From CAMLFJ01 sp040902305 (GTDB taxonomy: Bacteria; Methylomirabilota; Methylomirabilia; Rokubacteriales; CSP1-6): a DNA stretch of 64,000 nucleotides. The position numbers were made by a program, and so were the translations under genes. The stretch is from assembly GCA_040902305.1 (NCBI GenBank), contig JBBDXN010000146.1, forward strand, positions 1-64,000, given 5' to 3'. The notes below the pieces were generated by a model, which worked only from the letters and a program-made list of their open reading frames with translations, was not told where the DNA came from and searched no databases. Each line of letters starts with the position of its first letter. The first letter of the stretch is position 1. This document shows positions 1 to 7,732 of the stretch, piece by piece.

Positions 1-26
1 AGGGCGGCGAGGGTGTTCGACAGCAT
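1..26 (-). CDS. 5' end of a cassette gene running off the window edge
   Basis: On the minus strand an ATG at 26 opens a frame reading MLSNTLAA before the window ends. It lies about 50 bases past the R' box of attC1 and has a good Shine-Dalgarno (GGAGGA, about 7 bases upstream), which is where the gene of the next cassette should begin. An in-frame ATG at 41 is the alternative start. The product cannot be recognised from so few residues. The call rests on cassette position and ribosome site only. Confidence 0.4.
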
Positions 27-73
27 GCCTGATCCTCCCATGTCGGTCACCTCTCTACAACCTTCCTCGCTGG

Positions 74-145
74 GTCTAACGCTCGCGGTGAGCGGCCGCG
101 GCGAGCGAATGCGAGCCAGCGGTCCGCTCCAACGCGGGGTTAGAA
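74..145 (-). repeat. integron attC recombination site 1
   Basis: A 72-bp imperfect palindrome with integron attC anatomy. Read on the minus strand it has R'' TTCTAAC (145-139), a 5-base spacer, an 8-base L'' box GTTGGAGC, a central stem, a 7-base L' box GCTCACC, a 6-base spacer and R' GTTAGAC (80-74), which fits GTTRRRY exactly. The extra base in L'' relative to L' is the extrahelical base that sets attC orientation, and it places this site in minus-strand orientation. The TAA stop of the preceding cassette gene (142-140) lies inside R'', as is common in cassettes. Confidence 0.9.
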
Positions 146-427
146 GGCACCGTCGTTGCCGCGCCGCTCAAGCTTCGGAATCTCGTTCGCAGGCAGCAAC
201 AGCCTTACGCTCCTGCTCCGGCCAGGAACTCGCTCAAGCAGTTCCCGCTGTTCTAGCGCCAGGACCATACGATGGACTGCAGGTGGCGTCACGCGAAAGA
301 AGCGCTGCAGGTCGGCCTCGGCCGGAGCCACACCATGAAGCGCGATGTATGCCTGCATGAACGCCAAGTACTGCCCTTGGAGGTCGGTGAACTTCGGCCT
401 CAGGCTGGCTATGCGTCTGTTCGCCAT
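140..427 (-). CDS. cassette-borne LexA-like winged-helix DNA-binding protein
   Basis: A 95-residue protein that resembles the DNA-binding half of LexA: FTDLQGQYLAFMQAYIALHG is the first helix pair, then AEADLQRFFRVTPPAVHRMV is a helix-turn-helix, then a wing around VPGRSRSVRLLLP. There is no peptidase domain, so it cannot self-cleave; it probably acts as a small stand-alone repressor or MarR-like regulator. It sits exactly between attC2 (its R' box ends at 453, 26 bases before the ATG) and attC1 (which contains its stop codon), so it is the gene of one integron cassette of about 380 bp. There is no clear Shine-Dalgarno, so expression probably depends on an upstream promoter. The fold is confident; the target is unknown. 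Confidence 0.8.
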   Translation of the reverse strand: MANRRIASLRPKFTDLQGQYLAFMQAYIALHGVAPAEADLQRFFRVTPPAVHRMVLALEQRELLERVPGRSRSVRLLLPANEIPKLERRGNDGAF

Positions 428-452
428 ACCGAGATCTCGGTCGCCTTGTCCT

Positions 453-522
453 TCTAACGTGCCCGCTCAGCGGCCGGGGCGAGCTCTGCGAGCTCCGGTC
501 CGCTGCAGCGGGGAGTTATGGG
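453..522 (-). repeat. integron attC recombination site 2
   Basis: A 70-bp imperfect palindrome with the same plan as attC1. On the minus strand: R'' CCATAAC (522-516), 5-base spacer, L'' GCTGCAGC (8 bases), a GC-rich stem closing on GAGCTC/GAGCTC arms around a TGC/GCA loop, L' GCTGAGC (7 bases), 6-base spacer, R' GTTAGAA (459-453). The extra base is again in L'', giving the same minus-strand orientation as attC1. Two sites with identical spacing but different stems are what a cassette array shows. Confidence 0.88.
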
Positions 523-699
523 CCCCGTCGCGCGACCGCACCGTTGAGTCGCTAACCTCGCGCGGTGACTACTCGGGCCCAGCGGCGAGCGACCACGCCA
601 CGGAGTCGGCGCCGCGCCGCTCCGTGCCCTGCTCGTCACACCCGTTCTATGAGCCGCATCCACCGTAGCTGCCTTCAGCCCGTTGCTCTCTCGCGGTGC
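523..699 (-). other. body of the integrase-proximal cassette, no convincing gene
   Basis: This stretch separates attC2 from the candidate attI. Its only minus-strand frame (GTG at 663, 69 codons) reads straight through attC2 and has a low-complexity Arg/Pro/Gly composition, so I do not call it a gene. It may be a gene-less cassette or may carry a promoter for the downstream cassettes. I see no clear -35/-10 pair. Confidence 0.4.
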
Positions 700-732
700 G
701 CATAACGTGAAGTCGCCTGAACTGCGTTACAC
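700..732 (-). other. candidate attI site next to the integrase
   Basis: On the minus strand this reads GTGTAAC (732-726), then 19 bases, then GTTATGC (706-700). GTTATGC is close to the GTTRRRY core and is found in known integron sites such as Vibrio VCRs; GTGTAAC is a loose inverse core. It lacks the long palindrome of an attC and lies between the integrase stop and the first cassette, where attI is expected in an inverted integron. attI sites are poorly conserved, so this is a position-based guess. Confidence 0.4.
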
Positions 733-900
733 GACTGCGTAGGTCCGTATATCACGGGGAACGGTCCGCCGACGCCGAAGGGATGCCCGACTTCTTGCAA
801 CCTTGCGCAGCCCCCCCACTGCGCGTCCCGTGATAGACCGCGAAGCGCTGCCGGATATCCCGCTTGGATATCTGATATCGCTGCTCAGGGCCGAGGCTGA

Positions 901-1974
901 TCACAGAAACATCCGGTCGGCGGGGCTTTGGACCCCGGCCGGGCCCCGGTTGAGAACATGGGTATAGATCATCGTCGTGCTCACGTCCTGGTGGCCCAGA
1001 AGCTCCTGGACGGTGCGGATGTCGTGGCTCTCCTCCAGCAGGTGGGTGGCAAACGAGTGACGGAAGGTGTGGCACGTCGCCGGCTTGGCGATCCTGGCGG
1101 CACGGACGGCATCCTTCACCGCTCGCTGAAGCACGGATTCGTGAAGGTGGTGCCGGCGTCTCTGGCCGGTGACGGGCTCCACGTAGAGACGCGTGGCGGG
1201 GAAGACCCATTGCCAGCCCCATTCGCGGCCGGCGTGCGGGTACTTGCGCAGCAGCGCGCCGGGCAGTTCGACCCAGCCGGCGCCGTGACGGAGGTCGGCT
1301 TGGTGTTGCTCGTGAGTGCCCTGGAGGTGGGCGGTCAGCGCGGCCTTGACCGCGGCCGGCAGCATCGTCACCCGGTCCTTGTGGCCCTTGCCGTCGCGGA
1401 TGACGATCTGGTTCGTGGCGAAGTCGACGTCCTTCACGCGCAGGCGGCAGCACTCCAGCAGGCGAAGTCCCGCGCCGTACAGCAAGAGCGCCATGAGCCG
1501 TGGCACGCCGTCGAGCCCCTGCAGGACGGCGCGGACCTCGTCCCGCGTGAGCACGACGGGGAGGTGCAGGGGCCGCTTGGCGCGAACGACATCGTCGAGC
1601 CACGGAAGCTCGACCGCGAACACCTCGCGGTAGAGAAAGAGCAGGGCGCTCAGAGCCTGGTTCTGAGTGGACGGCGCGACCTTGCTCTGAACGGCGAGCG
1701 ACGTCAGGAACGCGCTGACTTCGGGGGCGCCCATCTCGGCCGGGTGGCGCTTGCCGTGGAAGAAGATGTACCGCTTGACCCAGTGGACGTACGCCTTCTC
1801 GGTGCGGCGGCTGTAGTGGCGGGTGCGGACCGCCTCCCGCACGCGGTCGAGGAGCCGGGGCTTCGGGGCGCCGGCCGGGCCGGCTTCATGGACGCCGGGC
1901 ACCCCCGAGCGCGCACGCGCCGGCAACACCGGATAAGACCACCCGCTGCTCGACCGAAGGGCGACCGCGTTCAT
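901..1974 (-). CDS. intI: integron integrase (IntI-type tyrosine recombinase)
   Basis: A 357-residue tyrosine recombinase. An N-terminal SAM-like core-binding domain (about 38-125) precedes a catalytic domain with Arg171 (GAGLRLLECC), Lys196/199 (GKGHKDR), His302 and Arg305 (CHTFRHSFATHLL), His328 (LLGHQD) and Tyr337 (TMIYTHVLNRG). Residues about 226-260 (GAGWVELPGALLRKYPHAGR followed by WGWQWVFPA) match the extra helix that separates IntI from XerC/D and lets it bind folded single-stranded attC. The ATG at 1974 has an AGGGAG ribosome site and lies downstream of a plausible promoter; an upstream in-frame TTG at 2034 is inside that promoter's -35. The gene's 3' end faces the attC array, so it is co-oriented with the cassettes rather than divergent. 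Confidence 0.92.
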   Translation of the reverse strand: MNAVALRSSSGWSYPVLPARARSGVPGVHEAGPAGAPKPRLLDRVREAVRTRHYSRRTEKAYVHWVKRYIFFHGKRHPAEMGAPEVSAFLTSLAVQSKVAPSTQNQALSALLFLYREVFAVELPWLDDVVRAKRPLHLPVVLTRDEVRAVLQGLDGVPRLMALLLYGAGLRLLECCRLRVKDVDFATNQIVIRDGKGHKDRVTMLPAAVKAALTAHLQGTHEQHQADLRHGAGWVELPGALLRKYPHAGREWGWQWVFPATRLYVEPVTGQRRRHHLHESVLQRAVKDAVRAARIAKPATCHTFRHSFATHLLEESHDIRTVQELLGHQDVSTTMIYTHVLNRGPAGVQSPADRMFL

Positions 1975-2005
1975 GCCCGCCACTCCCTCTTGTTCGTGGA
2001 CTTCG

Positions 2006-2034
2006 AAGGTAGTCGACCGCTGGGAAGCGCACAA
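2006..2034 (-). promoter_or_regulatory. probable promoter of the integrase gene
   Basis: On the minus strand TTGTGC (2034-2029) is followed after 17 bases by TACCTT (2011-2006). Both hexamers are moderate sigma-70 matches. The expected start near 2000 lies upstream of the chosen ATG at 1974. Confidence 0.4.
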
Positions 2035-2134
2035 GAGAAATCCAGCCGCCGTCGTGAGGACCCGAGGTCTGCATCCAGCCGGATACAGTGCGAGCGGCGG
2101 GCCTCAGCCCCGGCGCCGCGCTAAGATAGGCCCG

Positions 2135-2505
2135 ATGGGCCTCCGCGTTCGCTACTTCGTTGCCGAACCCGATGGCCCGATCACGCGCGTGGCCGCTCAC
2201 GATACCAGCGGTGGTTTTCCAAAGACGAGGCGCTGCCCGCGAACCGGGTGGGGAGCGAGTTGAGGTTCCTCGAGGTCGGCAAGCTCGACGCCAGCGCGGC
2301 CATGCAGCTGGCGGTGAAGCGATTGGATCTTCTCGGGCCCGGCTTCGGGGCAGAGGCACAGGCGCTGATCGAGCAGGTCGAGGCTGACGCGAACTACTGC
2401 TGGCTGCCGACGGACCGGGAGCTCGAAGGCCTCGGCACGGCGCTGCTGAAGCGCCGCCCGGGTCCAGCAGAACTGGCCGAGCTACGGGCGAGGGAGGACA
2501 CGCTC
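2135..2505 (+). pseudogene. frameshifted small gene of unknown function
   Basis: An ATG at 2135 opens MGLRVRYFVAEPDGPITRVA, which then drifts into a wrong frame and stops at 2263. From about 2197 the next frame reads coherently as RSRYQRWFSKDEALPANRVG and continues through LDLLGPGFGAEAQALIEQVE to about 2460. Joining the two gives one plausible protein of about 110-120 residues, so the gene has lost one base (or gained two) near 2190-2197. The second frame then runs without a stop into the acetyltransferase start at 2506. I do not recognise the family. Either this is decay or a sequencing error; there is no paralogue in the window to compare. Confidence 0.5.
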
Positions 2506-3000
2506 ATGGGGGACGTCTCGGTACGCCCCGCGACGCCGGACGACGCCGCGGCCATCTGCACGATCTACAACCAGGGCATCGAGGACCGCATCGCCACGCT
2601 CGAGACCGAGCTACGCACCCCGGAGGAGCGGCGGCAGTGGATGGCGGCGCGCGGCCTGCGTCATCCGGTGGTCGTCGCGACCACCGACGGTCAGGTCGTC
2701 GGGTGGGGCAGCCTCAACGCGTTCAACGCGCGCCCCGCCTACGACCACGTGGTGGATCTCTCGGTCTACGTCGAGCGGGCCTGGCGGGGCCGCGGAGTGG
2801 GGAAGGCGCTCCTGCCGCATGTGCTGGGCCTCGCGCGCCAGATCGGGTATCACAAGATGGTGCTGGCCACCTTTCCCTACAATGACGCTGGCCTCGCGCT
2901 CTACCGGCGCCTCGGCTTCTCTCCGGTCGGCGTCTACCACGAGCAGGGCCGGCTCGATGGCCGCTGGGTGGACGTCCTGATCATGGAGCAGATCCTCTGA
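2506..3000 (+). CDS. GNAT N-acetyltransferase, ArsN1/phosphinothricin acetyltransferase family
   Basis: A 164-residue GNAT. VRPATPDDAAAICTIYNQGI is the typical opening of the Pat/ArsN1 group, RGRGVGKALL is the acetyl-CoA pyrophosphate loop (motif A), and the tail LYRRLGFSPVGVYHEQGRLD followed by GRWVDVLIME is characteristic. Relatives acetylate the amino group of arsinothricin or phosphinothricin and so detoxify them; the exact substrate here is not proven. The ATG at 2506 has a strong GGAGG 8 bases upstream, so I start there even though the frame is open back to 2248. It is the first intact gene beyond the integrase, but I found no attC beside it, so I do not treat it as a cassette. Confidence 0.8.
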   Translation: MGDVSVRPATPDDAAAICTIYNQGIEDRIATLETELRTPEERRQWMAARGLRHPVVVATTDGQVVGWGSLNAFNARPAYDHVVDLSVYVERAWRGRGVGKALLPHVLGLARQIGYHKMVLATFPYNDAGLALYRRLGFSPVGVYHEQGRLDGRWVDVLIMEQIL

Positions 3001-4205
3001 CCCACGGCTGGCGCGTCGTCGCGACGCTCTCCGTCACCGAGACCGTCTCCTGGGGCATCCTCTACTACGGGTTCCCCGTCTTCCTCGCCTCGATGGAGCG
3101 CGACCTGGGCGCCTCCCGCGCCGCGGTCACCGGCGCCTTCACAATCGGCATGGGCATCGCGGCGCTCGCCGCCCTGCCGGTCGGCCGCTGGCTCGACCGC
3201 CATGGGCCGTGGAAGCTGATGACCATGGGCTCGTGCCTGGGCACCGCGCTGCTGATCGCCTGGGCTCACGTGGAGAGTCTCACCGGGCTCTACGTGATCT
3301 GGGCCCTGATGGGCCTGGCGCTGGCCGCCACGCTCTACGAGCCCGCGTTCGGGGCGGTGGTGCGCTGGTTCCCCACCGAGAACCGCGACCGCGCGCTCAC
3401 CACCGTGACGCTGGCGGGGGCGCTCGCCAGCACCATCTTCATGCCGATCGCGGCCTGGTTGGTGGTGCACGGGGGCTGGCGGCAGGCGCTGCTCGAGCTG
3501 GCCGTCATCCTGGCGATTCTGACCATTCCCCTGCACGCGATCGTGCTCCGACGCCAGCCGCCGCACTTCGATCCCGCGCAGAGGCGCGCGCCGCGTGGCC
3601 CCGGCGCCACCTTGAGCGCGGCCCGCCGGACGCCGATCTTCTGGGCGCTGGCGGTGGCGTTCGCGGTCGCCAACTTCGCGACGACCGCGGTCACCCTGCA
3701 CCTGATCCCGTACATGGTGGCGCACGGCTGGTCGGCGGTCATGATGGCCGCCGCGATCGGCTGGATCGGGGCCATGCAGATCCCGGGGCGCCTGCTCTTC
3801 GTGGCGGTGAGCGGGCGCTTCGGCGCCCTCGGGGTCACGATGGCGGTGTTCCTGGCGCAGGCGGTGGGCCTGGCGCTCGTCGCGCTCGCGCCCTCGCTGC
3901 CGGGCGGCCTGCTCCTGATGATCGTGGTGCTGGGCGCCGCCAACGGCATGGGCACGCTCGCGCGCGCCACCACGCTCGCGGAGGTGTTCGGCGCCGCGCA
4001 CTACGCGAGCATCGGCGGCGCGGTGGCGCTGGGCGCCAACGGCGCGCGGGCGGCCGGGCCGCTCGGCGCCTCGCTGCTCTACCTGGCGTTCGGCGGCTAT
4101 CGCCCGGTGTTCTGGACCCTGGCCGGCGCGCTGGTCGTGGTGGGCGCGGTGGTCGCGGTGGTGGCGCGCGAGGCGCGGGCGCCCGCCGCCGCCCGCGGAG
4201 GGTAA
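2997..4205 (+). CDS. MFS transporter
   Basis: An integral membrane protein of about 400 residues with 12 predicted membrane segments. The first segment (GWRVVATLSVTETVSWGILY) lies upstream of the first ATG in this frame (3093), so translation must begin earlier. The only candidate is CTG at 2997, which overlaps the TGA of the acetyltransferase; no ATG, GTG or TTG is available between the upstream gene and TM1. The A-type loop GRWLDRHGPWKLM between TM2 and TM3 fits the MFS superfamily. The substrate cannot be read from sequence. The coupling to the ArsN1-like gene hints at co-expression, possibly drug or metabolite efflux. Confidence 0.75.
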   Translation: MTHGWRVVATLSVTETVSWGILYYGFPVFLASMERDLGASRAAVTGAFTIGMGIAALAALPVGRWLDRHGPWKLMTMGSCLGTALLIAWAHVESLTGLYVIWALMGLALAATLYEPAFGAVVRWFPTENRDRALTTVTLAGALASTIFMPIAAWLVVHGGWRQALLELAVILAILTIPLHAIVLRRQPPHFDPAQRRAPRGPGATLSAARRTPIFWALAVAFAVANFATTAVTLHLIPYMVAHGWSAVMMAAAIGWIGAMQIPGRLLFVAVSGRFGALGVTMAVFLAQAVGLALVALAPSLPGGLLLMIVVLGAANGMGTLARATTLAEVFGAAHYASIGGAVALGANGARAAGPLGASLLYLAFGGYRPVFWTLAGALVVVGAVVAVVAREARAPAAARGG

Positions 4206-4246
4206 ACCGCCGACCTCATTGCCGGTTCGCGGTACGATAAGGTCCT

Positions 4247-6649
4247 ATGCTCGGTGGATGGGGCCGGTTCGTTCATCGCTTCCGGGTCGCGATCATCGCC
4301 CTGTCCCTGCTGAGCCTGGCCCCGTCGCTGTGGCTGATCGCGCACGGCGGCCGGCTCGCCACCACCGACATCCCCACCACCACGGAGTCCGGCCGCGCGC
4401 TCGAGCTGATCGGGCGCGAGCTGCCCGGTCGCCCGCCGTCGTTCAGCTTCATCTTCAGCAGCCCCACGCGCTCCGCGAAGGATCCCGCGTTCCGTCAAGA
4501 AGTCGAGCGGGCGGTGGCCCCCCTGCGCGCCGACGAGCGCGTCGCGCGCGTCGTGACCGCGTACGATCCGCCGGTCTACGATCTCTCGGTGCCCGCCGCG
4601 CAGCTCATCTCCCGCGACGGCCGGCGGGCCCTGGTGGTGGTGGAGCTCGAGGGCGAGGCGGCCGCGTTCTCCTCGCTCGAGTTCTCGGTGCTCCCGCCCG
4701 ACGTGTACCCGTCGCTCCGCGCCAAGGTGCGGACCGAGACGCTCGAGGTGCTGCCGGTCGGCAACATCCCGCTCAACCACGACTTCACCGAGGTGACACG
4801 CACCGACCTGCGGCGCGCGGAGCTGGTGATCCTGCCCGTGGTGGTGGTCCTGCTCCTGCTCGTGTTCGGCTCGGTGGTGGCCGCGCTCCTGCCGCTGGCG
4901 GTGGGGGCGCTGTCGATGGCCGGCGCCATCGCGGCCACCCTGCTCATGGCCCGCTACACCTCGGTCTCGGTGTACGCCCCGAACATCGTGACCATGATCG
5001 GCCTCGGCGTGGCCATCGACTACTCGCTCTTCATCGTGAGCCGGTTCCGCGAGGAGATCCGTGTCCTCGACGGTCCGGAGGCCCTGGCGCGCACGATGGC
5101 CACCGCGGGACGGGCCATCCTCTTCTCCGGGCTGACCGTCGCGATCGGGCTCCTCGGCATGGTGTTCCTCGGGCTCGGCAACATCGGCTCGATCGGCTGG
5201 GCCGGCACCGTGGTGGTCTCGCTGGCCGTGCTCTACGCGCTGACGCTCCTGCCCGCGCTGCTCGCGGTCCTGGGGCCGCGGGTGGATTCGCTCCGGCTGC
5301 CGTTCATTCATCCCGAGCGCCGGGTGACCGGCCGCGGGATCTGGCACCGCCTGGCCGTCACGGTCATGGCCCATCCCTGGGCGGTGTTCGTGTCGGTCTC
5401 CGCGCTGCTGCTGCTCCTGGGCCTGCCGTTCCTGCACTTGAAGGTGGGCTCGGGCGACGTCAACGCGCTGCCGCCGGAGGCGGTCTCGCGGCGCGGCGAC
5501 GAGGCCCTGCGCGAGCATTTTCCGGGCGCGGACAGCAACCGCATCCTGGTGGTGGTGCGCTACCCGGACGGCTCGCCGCTGACCGCGGCGCGCGTGGGCG
5601 GCCTCTACGACCTGAGCCGGTGGCTCGCGGCGCGGCCCAGCGTGGCGCGGGTCGAGAGCCTGGTGGATCTCGATCCGAGCGTCACGCGCGAGCAGTACCA
5701 GCAGCTCGCCACCGCCCCCGCGGCCATGCGCCCGCCCGGCGTCGACCAGGTGCTGCGGCAGACCGTCGGGGGCCGCCTGGCGCTCCTGGTGGTGTCCACG
5801 CCGCTCAAGCCGTCGAGCGGGGAGGCGCGCGCCCTGGTGGAAGAGATCCGCGGCTCGCATCCGGCCCTGGAGGGCGAGGTCCTCGTCACCGGCCAGACCG
5901 CCTTCGATCTCGACATCATCGGCCTGGTGACGCGGCACGCCCCGCTGACCATCGGGCTCGTCATGCTCGCCACGTACGTGGTGCTGTTCCTGCTGCTCGG
6001 CTCGGTGCTGCTGCCGCTCAAGGCGGTGATCATGAACCTCCTGTCGATCAGCGCCTCCTACGGTGCGCTGGTGTGGATCTTCCAGGAGGGGCATCTCTCG
6101 AGCTGGCTGCACTTCACCCCGGGCCCGATCCAGACCGCCACGCCGCTCATCATGTTCTGCTTCGTGTTCGGGCTGTCCATGGACTACGAGGTCCTGCTGC
6201 TGAGCCGGGTGCGCGAGGAGTACGAGCGCACCGGGGACACCACCCGCGCGGTGGCCGAGGCCCTGGAGTCCACCGGCCGGCTCATCACCGGGGCCGCCGC
6301 CATCATGGCCGCGGTCTTCTTCGGCTTCGCCACCGCGCGCTCCGTGATCATCCAGGCGGTGGGCATCGGCATCGGGCTCGCGGTGGTGATCGACGCCACC
6401 ATCGTGCGCGCGCTGCTGGTCCCCGCCACCATGCGCCTCATGGGGCGGTGGAACTGGTGGGCCCCCGCCCCGCTGGCGTCGCTCTACCGCCGCCTGGGGC
6501 TGGCCGAGCGCAGCTGGGAACTCGGAGGGGGGCTACGCTCCCCTTCCGAACCTCCCCCCGGAGACGGGAGGCGCGGACGGAGCCCGCGCTCGAACGTGGA
6601 CCAGGCCGCGGCCCGCGGGTCGTCCGGTGTTACCGGATCAGACACCTAG
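4247..6649 (+). CDS. MMPL-family RND transporter
   Basis: An 800-residue inner-membrane protein with duplicated RND architecture. TM1 is near residue 12-30, a periplasmic porter loop follows (about 35-185), then TM2-6 (about 190-370), a second TM/loop unit (about 375-560) and TM8-12 to about 730. The motif GLGVAIDYSLFIVSRFREE in the first half and its repeat FGLSMDYEVLLLSRVREEYE in the second contain the buried Asp-Tyr pair used for proton relay in MmpL proteins. Relatives export lipids, hopanoids or hydrophobic compounds. The last ~45 residues are Gly/Arg/Pro-rich and are encoded by a dispersed repeat (6527-6650), so the native C-terminus may be shorter. Confidence 0.88.
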   Translation: MLGGWGRFVHRFRVAIIALSLLSLAPSLWLIAHGGRLATTDIPTTTESGRALELIGRELPGRPPSFSFIFSSPTRSAKDPAFRQEVERAVAPLRADERVARVVTAYDPPVYDLSVPAAQLISRDGRRALVVVELEGEAAAFSSLEFSVLPPDVYPSLRAKVRTETLEVLPVGNIPLNHDFTEVTRTDLRRAELVILPVVVVLLLLVFGSVVAALLPLAVGALSMAGAIAATLLMARYTSVSVYAPNIVTMIGLGVAIDYSLFIVSRFREEIRVLDGPEALARTMATAGRAILFSGLTVAIGLLGMVFLGLGNIGSIGWAGTVVVSLAVLYALTLLPALLAVLGPRVDSLRLPFIHPERRVTGRGIWHRLAVTVMAHPWAVFVSVSALLLLLGLPFLHLKVGSGDVNALPPEAVSRRGDEALREHFPGADSNRILVVVRYPDGSPLTAARVGGLYDLSRWLAARPSVARVESLVDLDPSVTREQYQQLATAPAAMRPPGVDQVLRQTVGGRLALLVVSTPLKPSSGEARALVEEIRGSHPALEGEVLVTGQTAFDLDIIGLVTRHAPLTIGLVMLATYVVLFLLLGSVLLPLKAVIMNLLSISASYGALVWIFQEGHLSSWLHFTPGPIQTATPLIMFCFVFGLSMDYEVLLLSRVREEYERTGDTTRAVAEALESTGRLITGAAAIMAAVFFGFATARSVIIQAVGIGIGLAVVIDATIVRALLVPATMRLMGRWNWWAPAPLASLYRRLGLAERSWELGGGLRSPSEPPPGDGRRGRSPRSNVDQAAARGSSGVTGSDT

Positions 6650-6650
6650 C
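6527..6650 (+). repeat. dispersed repeat family B, copy 1
   Basis: Opens with CGGAGGGGGGCTACGCTCCC, a short GC hairpin, followed by CTTCCGAACCTCCCCC, GGAGCCCGCGC and TCGTCCGGTGTTACCGGATC. The same order of blocks recurs at 62331-62446 after fabF. This copy forms the 3' tail of the MMPL coding region and the 5' end of the DUF72 reading frame. Confidence 0.65.
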
Positions 6651-7676
6651 TCGCGGCCGCGGTCCCCACTGATCCGCTATCACCCCGACGGGCCCGTCAC
6701 GACCGAGTATCGGGTGGGGCTCTGCGCGTGGCAGGACAAGAGCATGGTGGAGGACGGGTCGTTCTATCCGATCAAGAGCATGAAGGCGGAGGAGCGGCTC
6801 TGGTGGTACAGCCGCTTCTTCGACGCCGTCGAGGTCAACTCCACCTTCTACGCGCCGCTCTCCGCCCAGAACGCGGTGCTCTGGACGAAGCGGACGCCCC
6901 CCGGCTTCCTCTTCAGCGTGAAGGCCTACGCGCTGCTCACCGGGCATCACCTGGACGCAGACCGCCTGCCGCCCCCGCTGGTCGCGATGCGGCCCGCCTC
7001 GGCCCGGCCCAATGCGCGGGGCCAGCTCGAGAACGAGGTGTTCGGGGAGGAGGCACGCGAATGGGCCTTCGCCGCCTTCCGGGAGGGGCTGCAGCCGCTC
7101 GCGGACGCGGGGAAGCTCGGCTACGTGCTGTTCCAGATGGCGCCGTGGGTGCGGTACGGGGAGCGGGCGCTCGAGTACCTGGCGTCGCTGCCCGCGCGCC
7201 TGCCCGGCACCACACTCGCGGTCGAGTTCCGCGACGCCTCCTGGCTGCCGCGGCATGCGGAGGAGACGCTTGACCAGCTGGCCCGGCACGGGATCGCCTA
7301 CGTCTCGGTGGACGCTCCCCGCACGCCCGCCTCCGTGGACAGGACGGTGGCCCTGACCGCGCCGACCGCCATCATCCGGCTGCACGGACGCAACCGGGAG
7401 GGCTTCATGAAGCAGCTCCAGGGGCGGGCGCCGAGCGTGGCCGAGAAGTACGGGTATCTCTACAACCGTGACGAGCTGGCCGGGATCGTGGCGGGCGGCC
7501 GGGCCCTCGAGGGGCAGGCGCGCCGCGTCTACTTCAAGCTCAACAACAACGTGGGGGACGCACCCGCCATCAACGGCGAGGATATCAAGGCGCTCCTGGG
7601 GCTCGAGACCGCCGACCGCGCGACGGTGGAGCGGGAGTGGCGGAGCCGCCGCCGCGCGCGCCCGGCCTCCCCCTGA
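6627..7676 (+). CDS. DUF72 (YecE-like) protein
   Basis: A 349-residue TIM-barrel-like DUF72 protein. YRVGLCAWQDKSMVEDGSFY is the family's opening strand and loop; AVEVNSTFYAPLS, FLFSVKAYALLTGH and LAVEFRDASW are the conserved internal strands; RLHGRNREGF and VYFKLNNNVGDAPAING are the C-terminal signatures. The biochemical role of the family is unknown. The start is uncertain: GTG 6627 overlaps the preceding gene and lies in repeat sequence, and the domain proper begins only near 6705; GTG 6714 would still retain the whole domain. The gene follows the MMPL transporter without a gap. Confidence 0.85.
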   Translation: MLPDQTPSSRPRSPLIRYHPDGPVTTEYRVGLCAWQDKSMVEDGSFYPIKSMKAEERLWWYSRFFDAVEVNSTFYAPLSAQNAVLWTKRTPPGFLFSVKAYALLTGHHLDADRLPPPLVAMRPASARPNARGQLENEVFGEEAREWAFAAFREGLQPLADAGKLGYVLFQMAPWVRYGERALEYLASLPARLPGTTLAVEFRDASWLPRHAEETLDQLARHGIAYVSVDAPRTPASVDRTVALTAPTAIIRLHGRNREGFMKQLQGRAPSVAEKYGYLYNRDELAGIVAGGRALEGQARRVYFKLNNNVGDAPAINGEDIKALLGLETADRATVEREWRSRRRARPASP

Positions 7677-7732
7677 AGGCCCTGAATCTGCGTGGTAGAA
7701 TGGCGCATCCAAACGTGGCGGAGGGCAGGCGC

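Noticed and set aside
540..650. A possible third attC around GTCGCTAAC / GGTTAGCG
   Set aside because: One core-like box is present, but there is no matching partner box and no convincing long palindrome.
454..663. A 69-codon minus-strand frame in the first cassette
   Set aside because: It reads through the whole attC2 palindrome and has no recognisable sequence, so I leave the cassette without a gene.
2248..3000. A single 250-residue fusion of an unknown domain to the acetyltransferase
   Set aside because: The acetyltransferase has a strong ribosome site and family-typical start at 2506, and the upstream part belongs to a frameshifted gene; the fusion frame is probably accidental.
3000..3100. 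arsN1-like gene as an integron gene cassette on the 5' side of intI
   Set aside because: No attC-like palindrome follows the gene; the MFS gene begins at once.
4097..6112. A 671-codon open frame antisense to the MMPL transporter
   Set aside because: Composition is His/Arg/Gly/Gln-rich with no domain, a shadow produced by high GC third positions; the sense frame encodes a clear MMPL protein.
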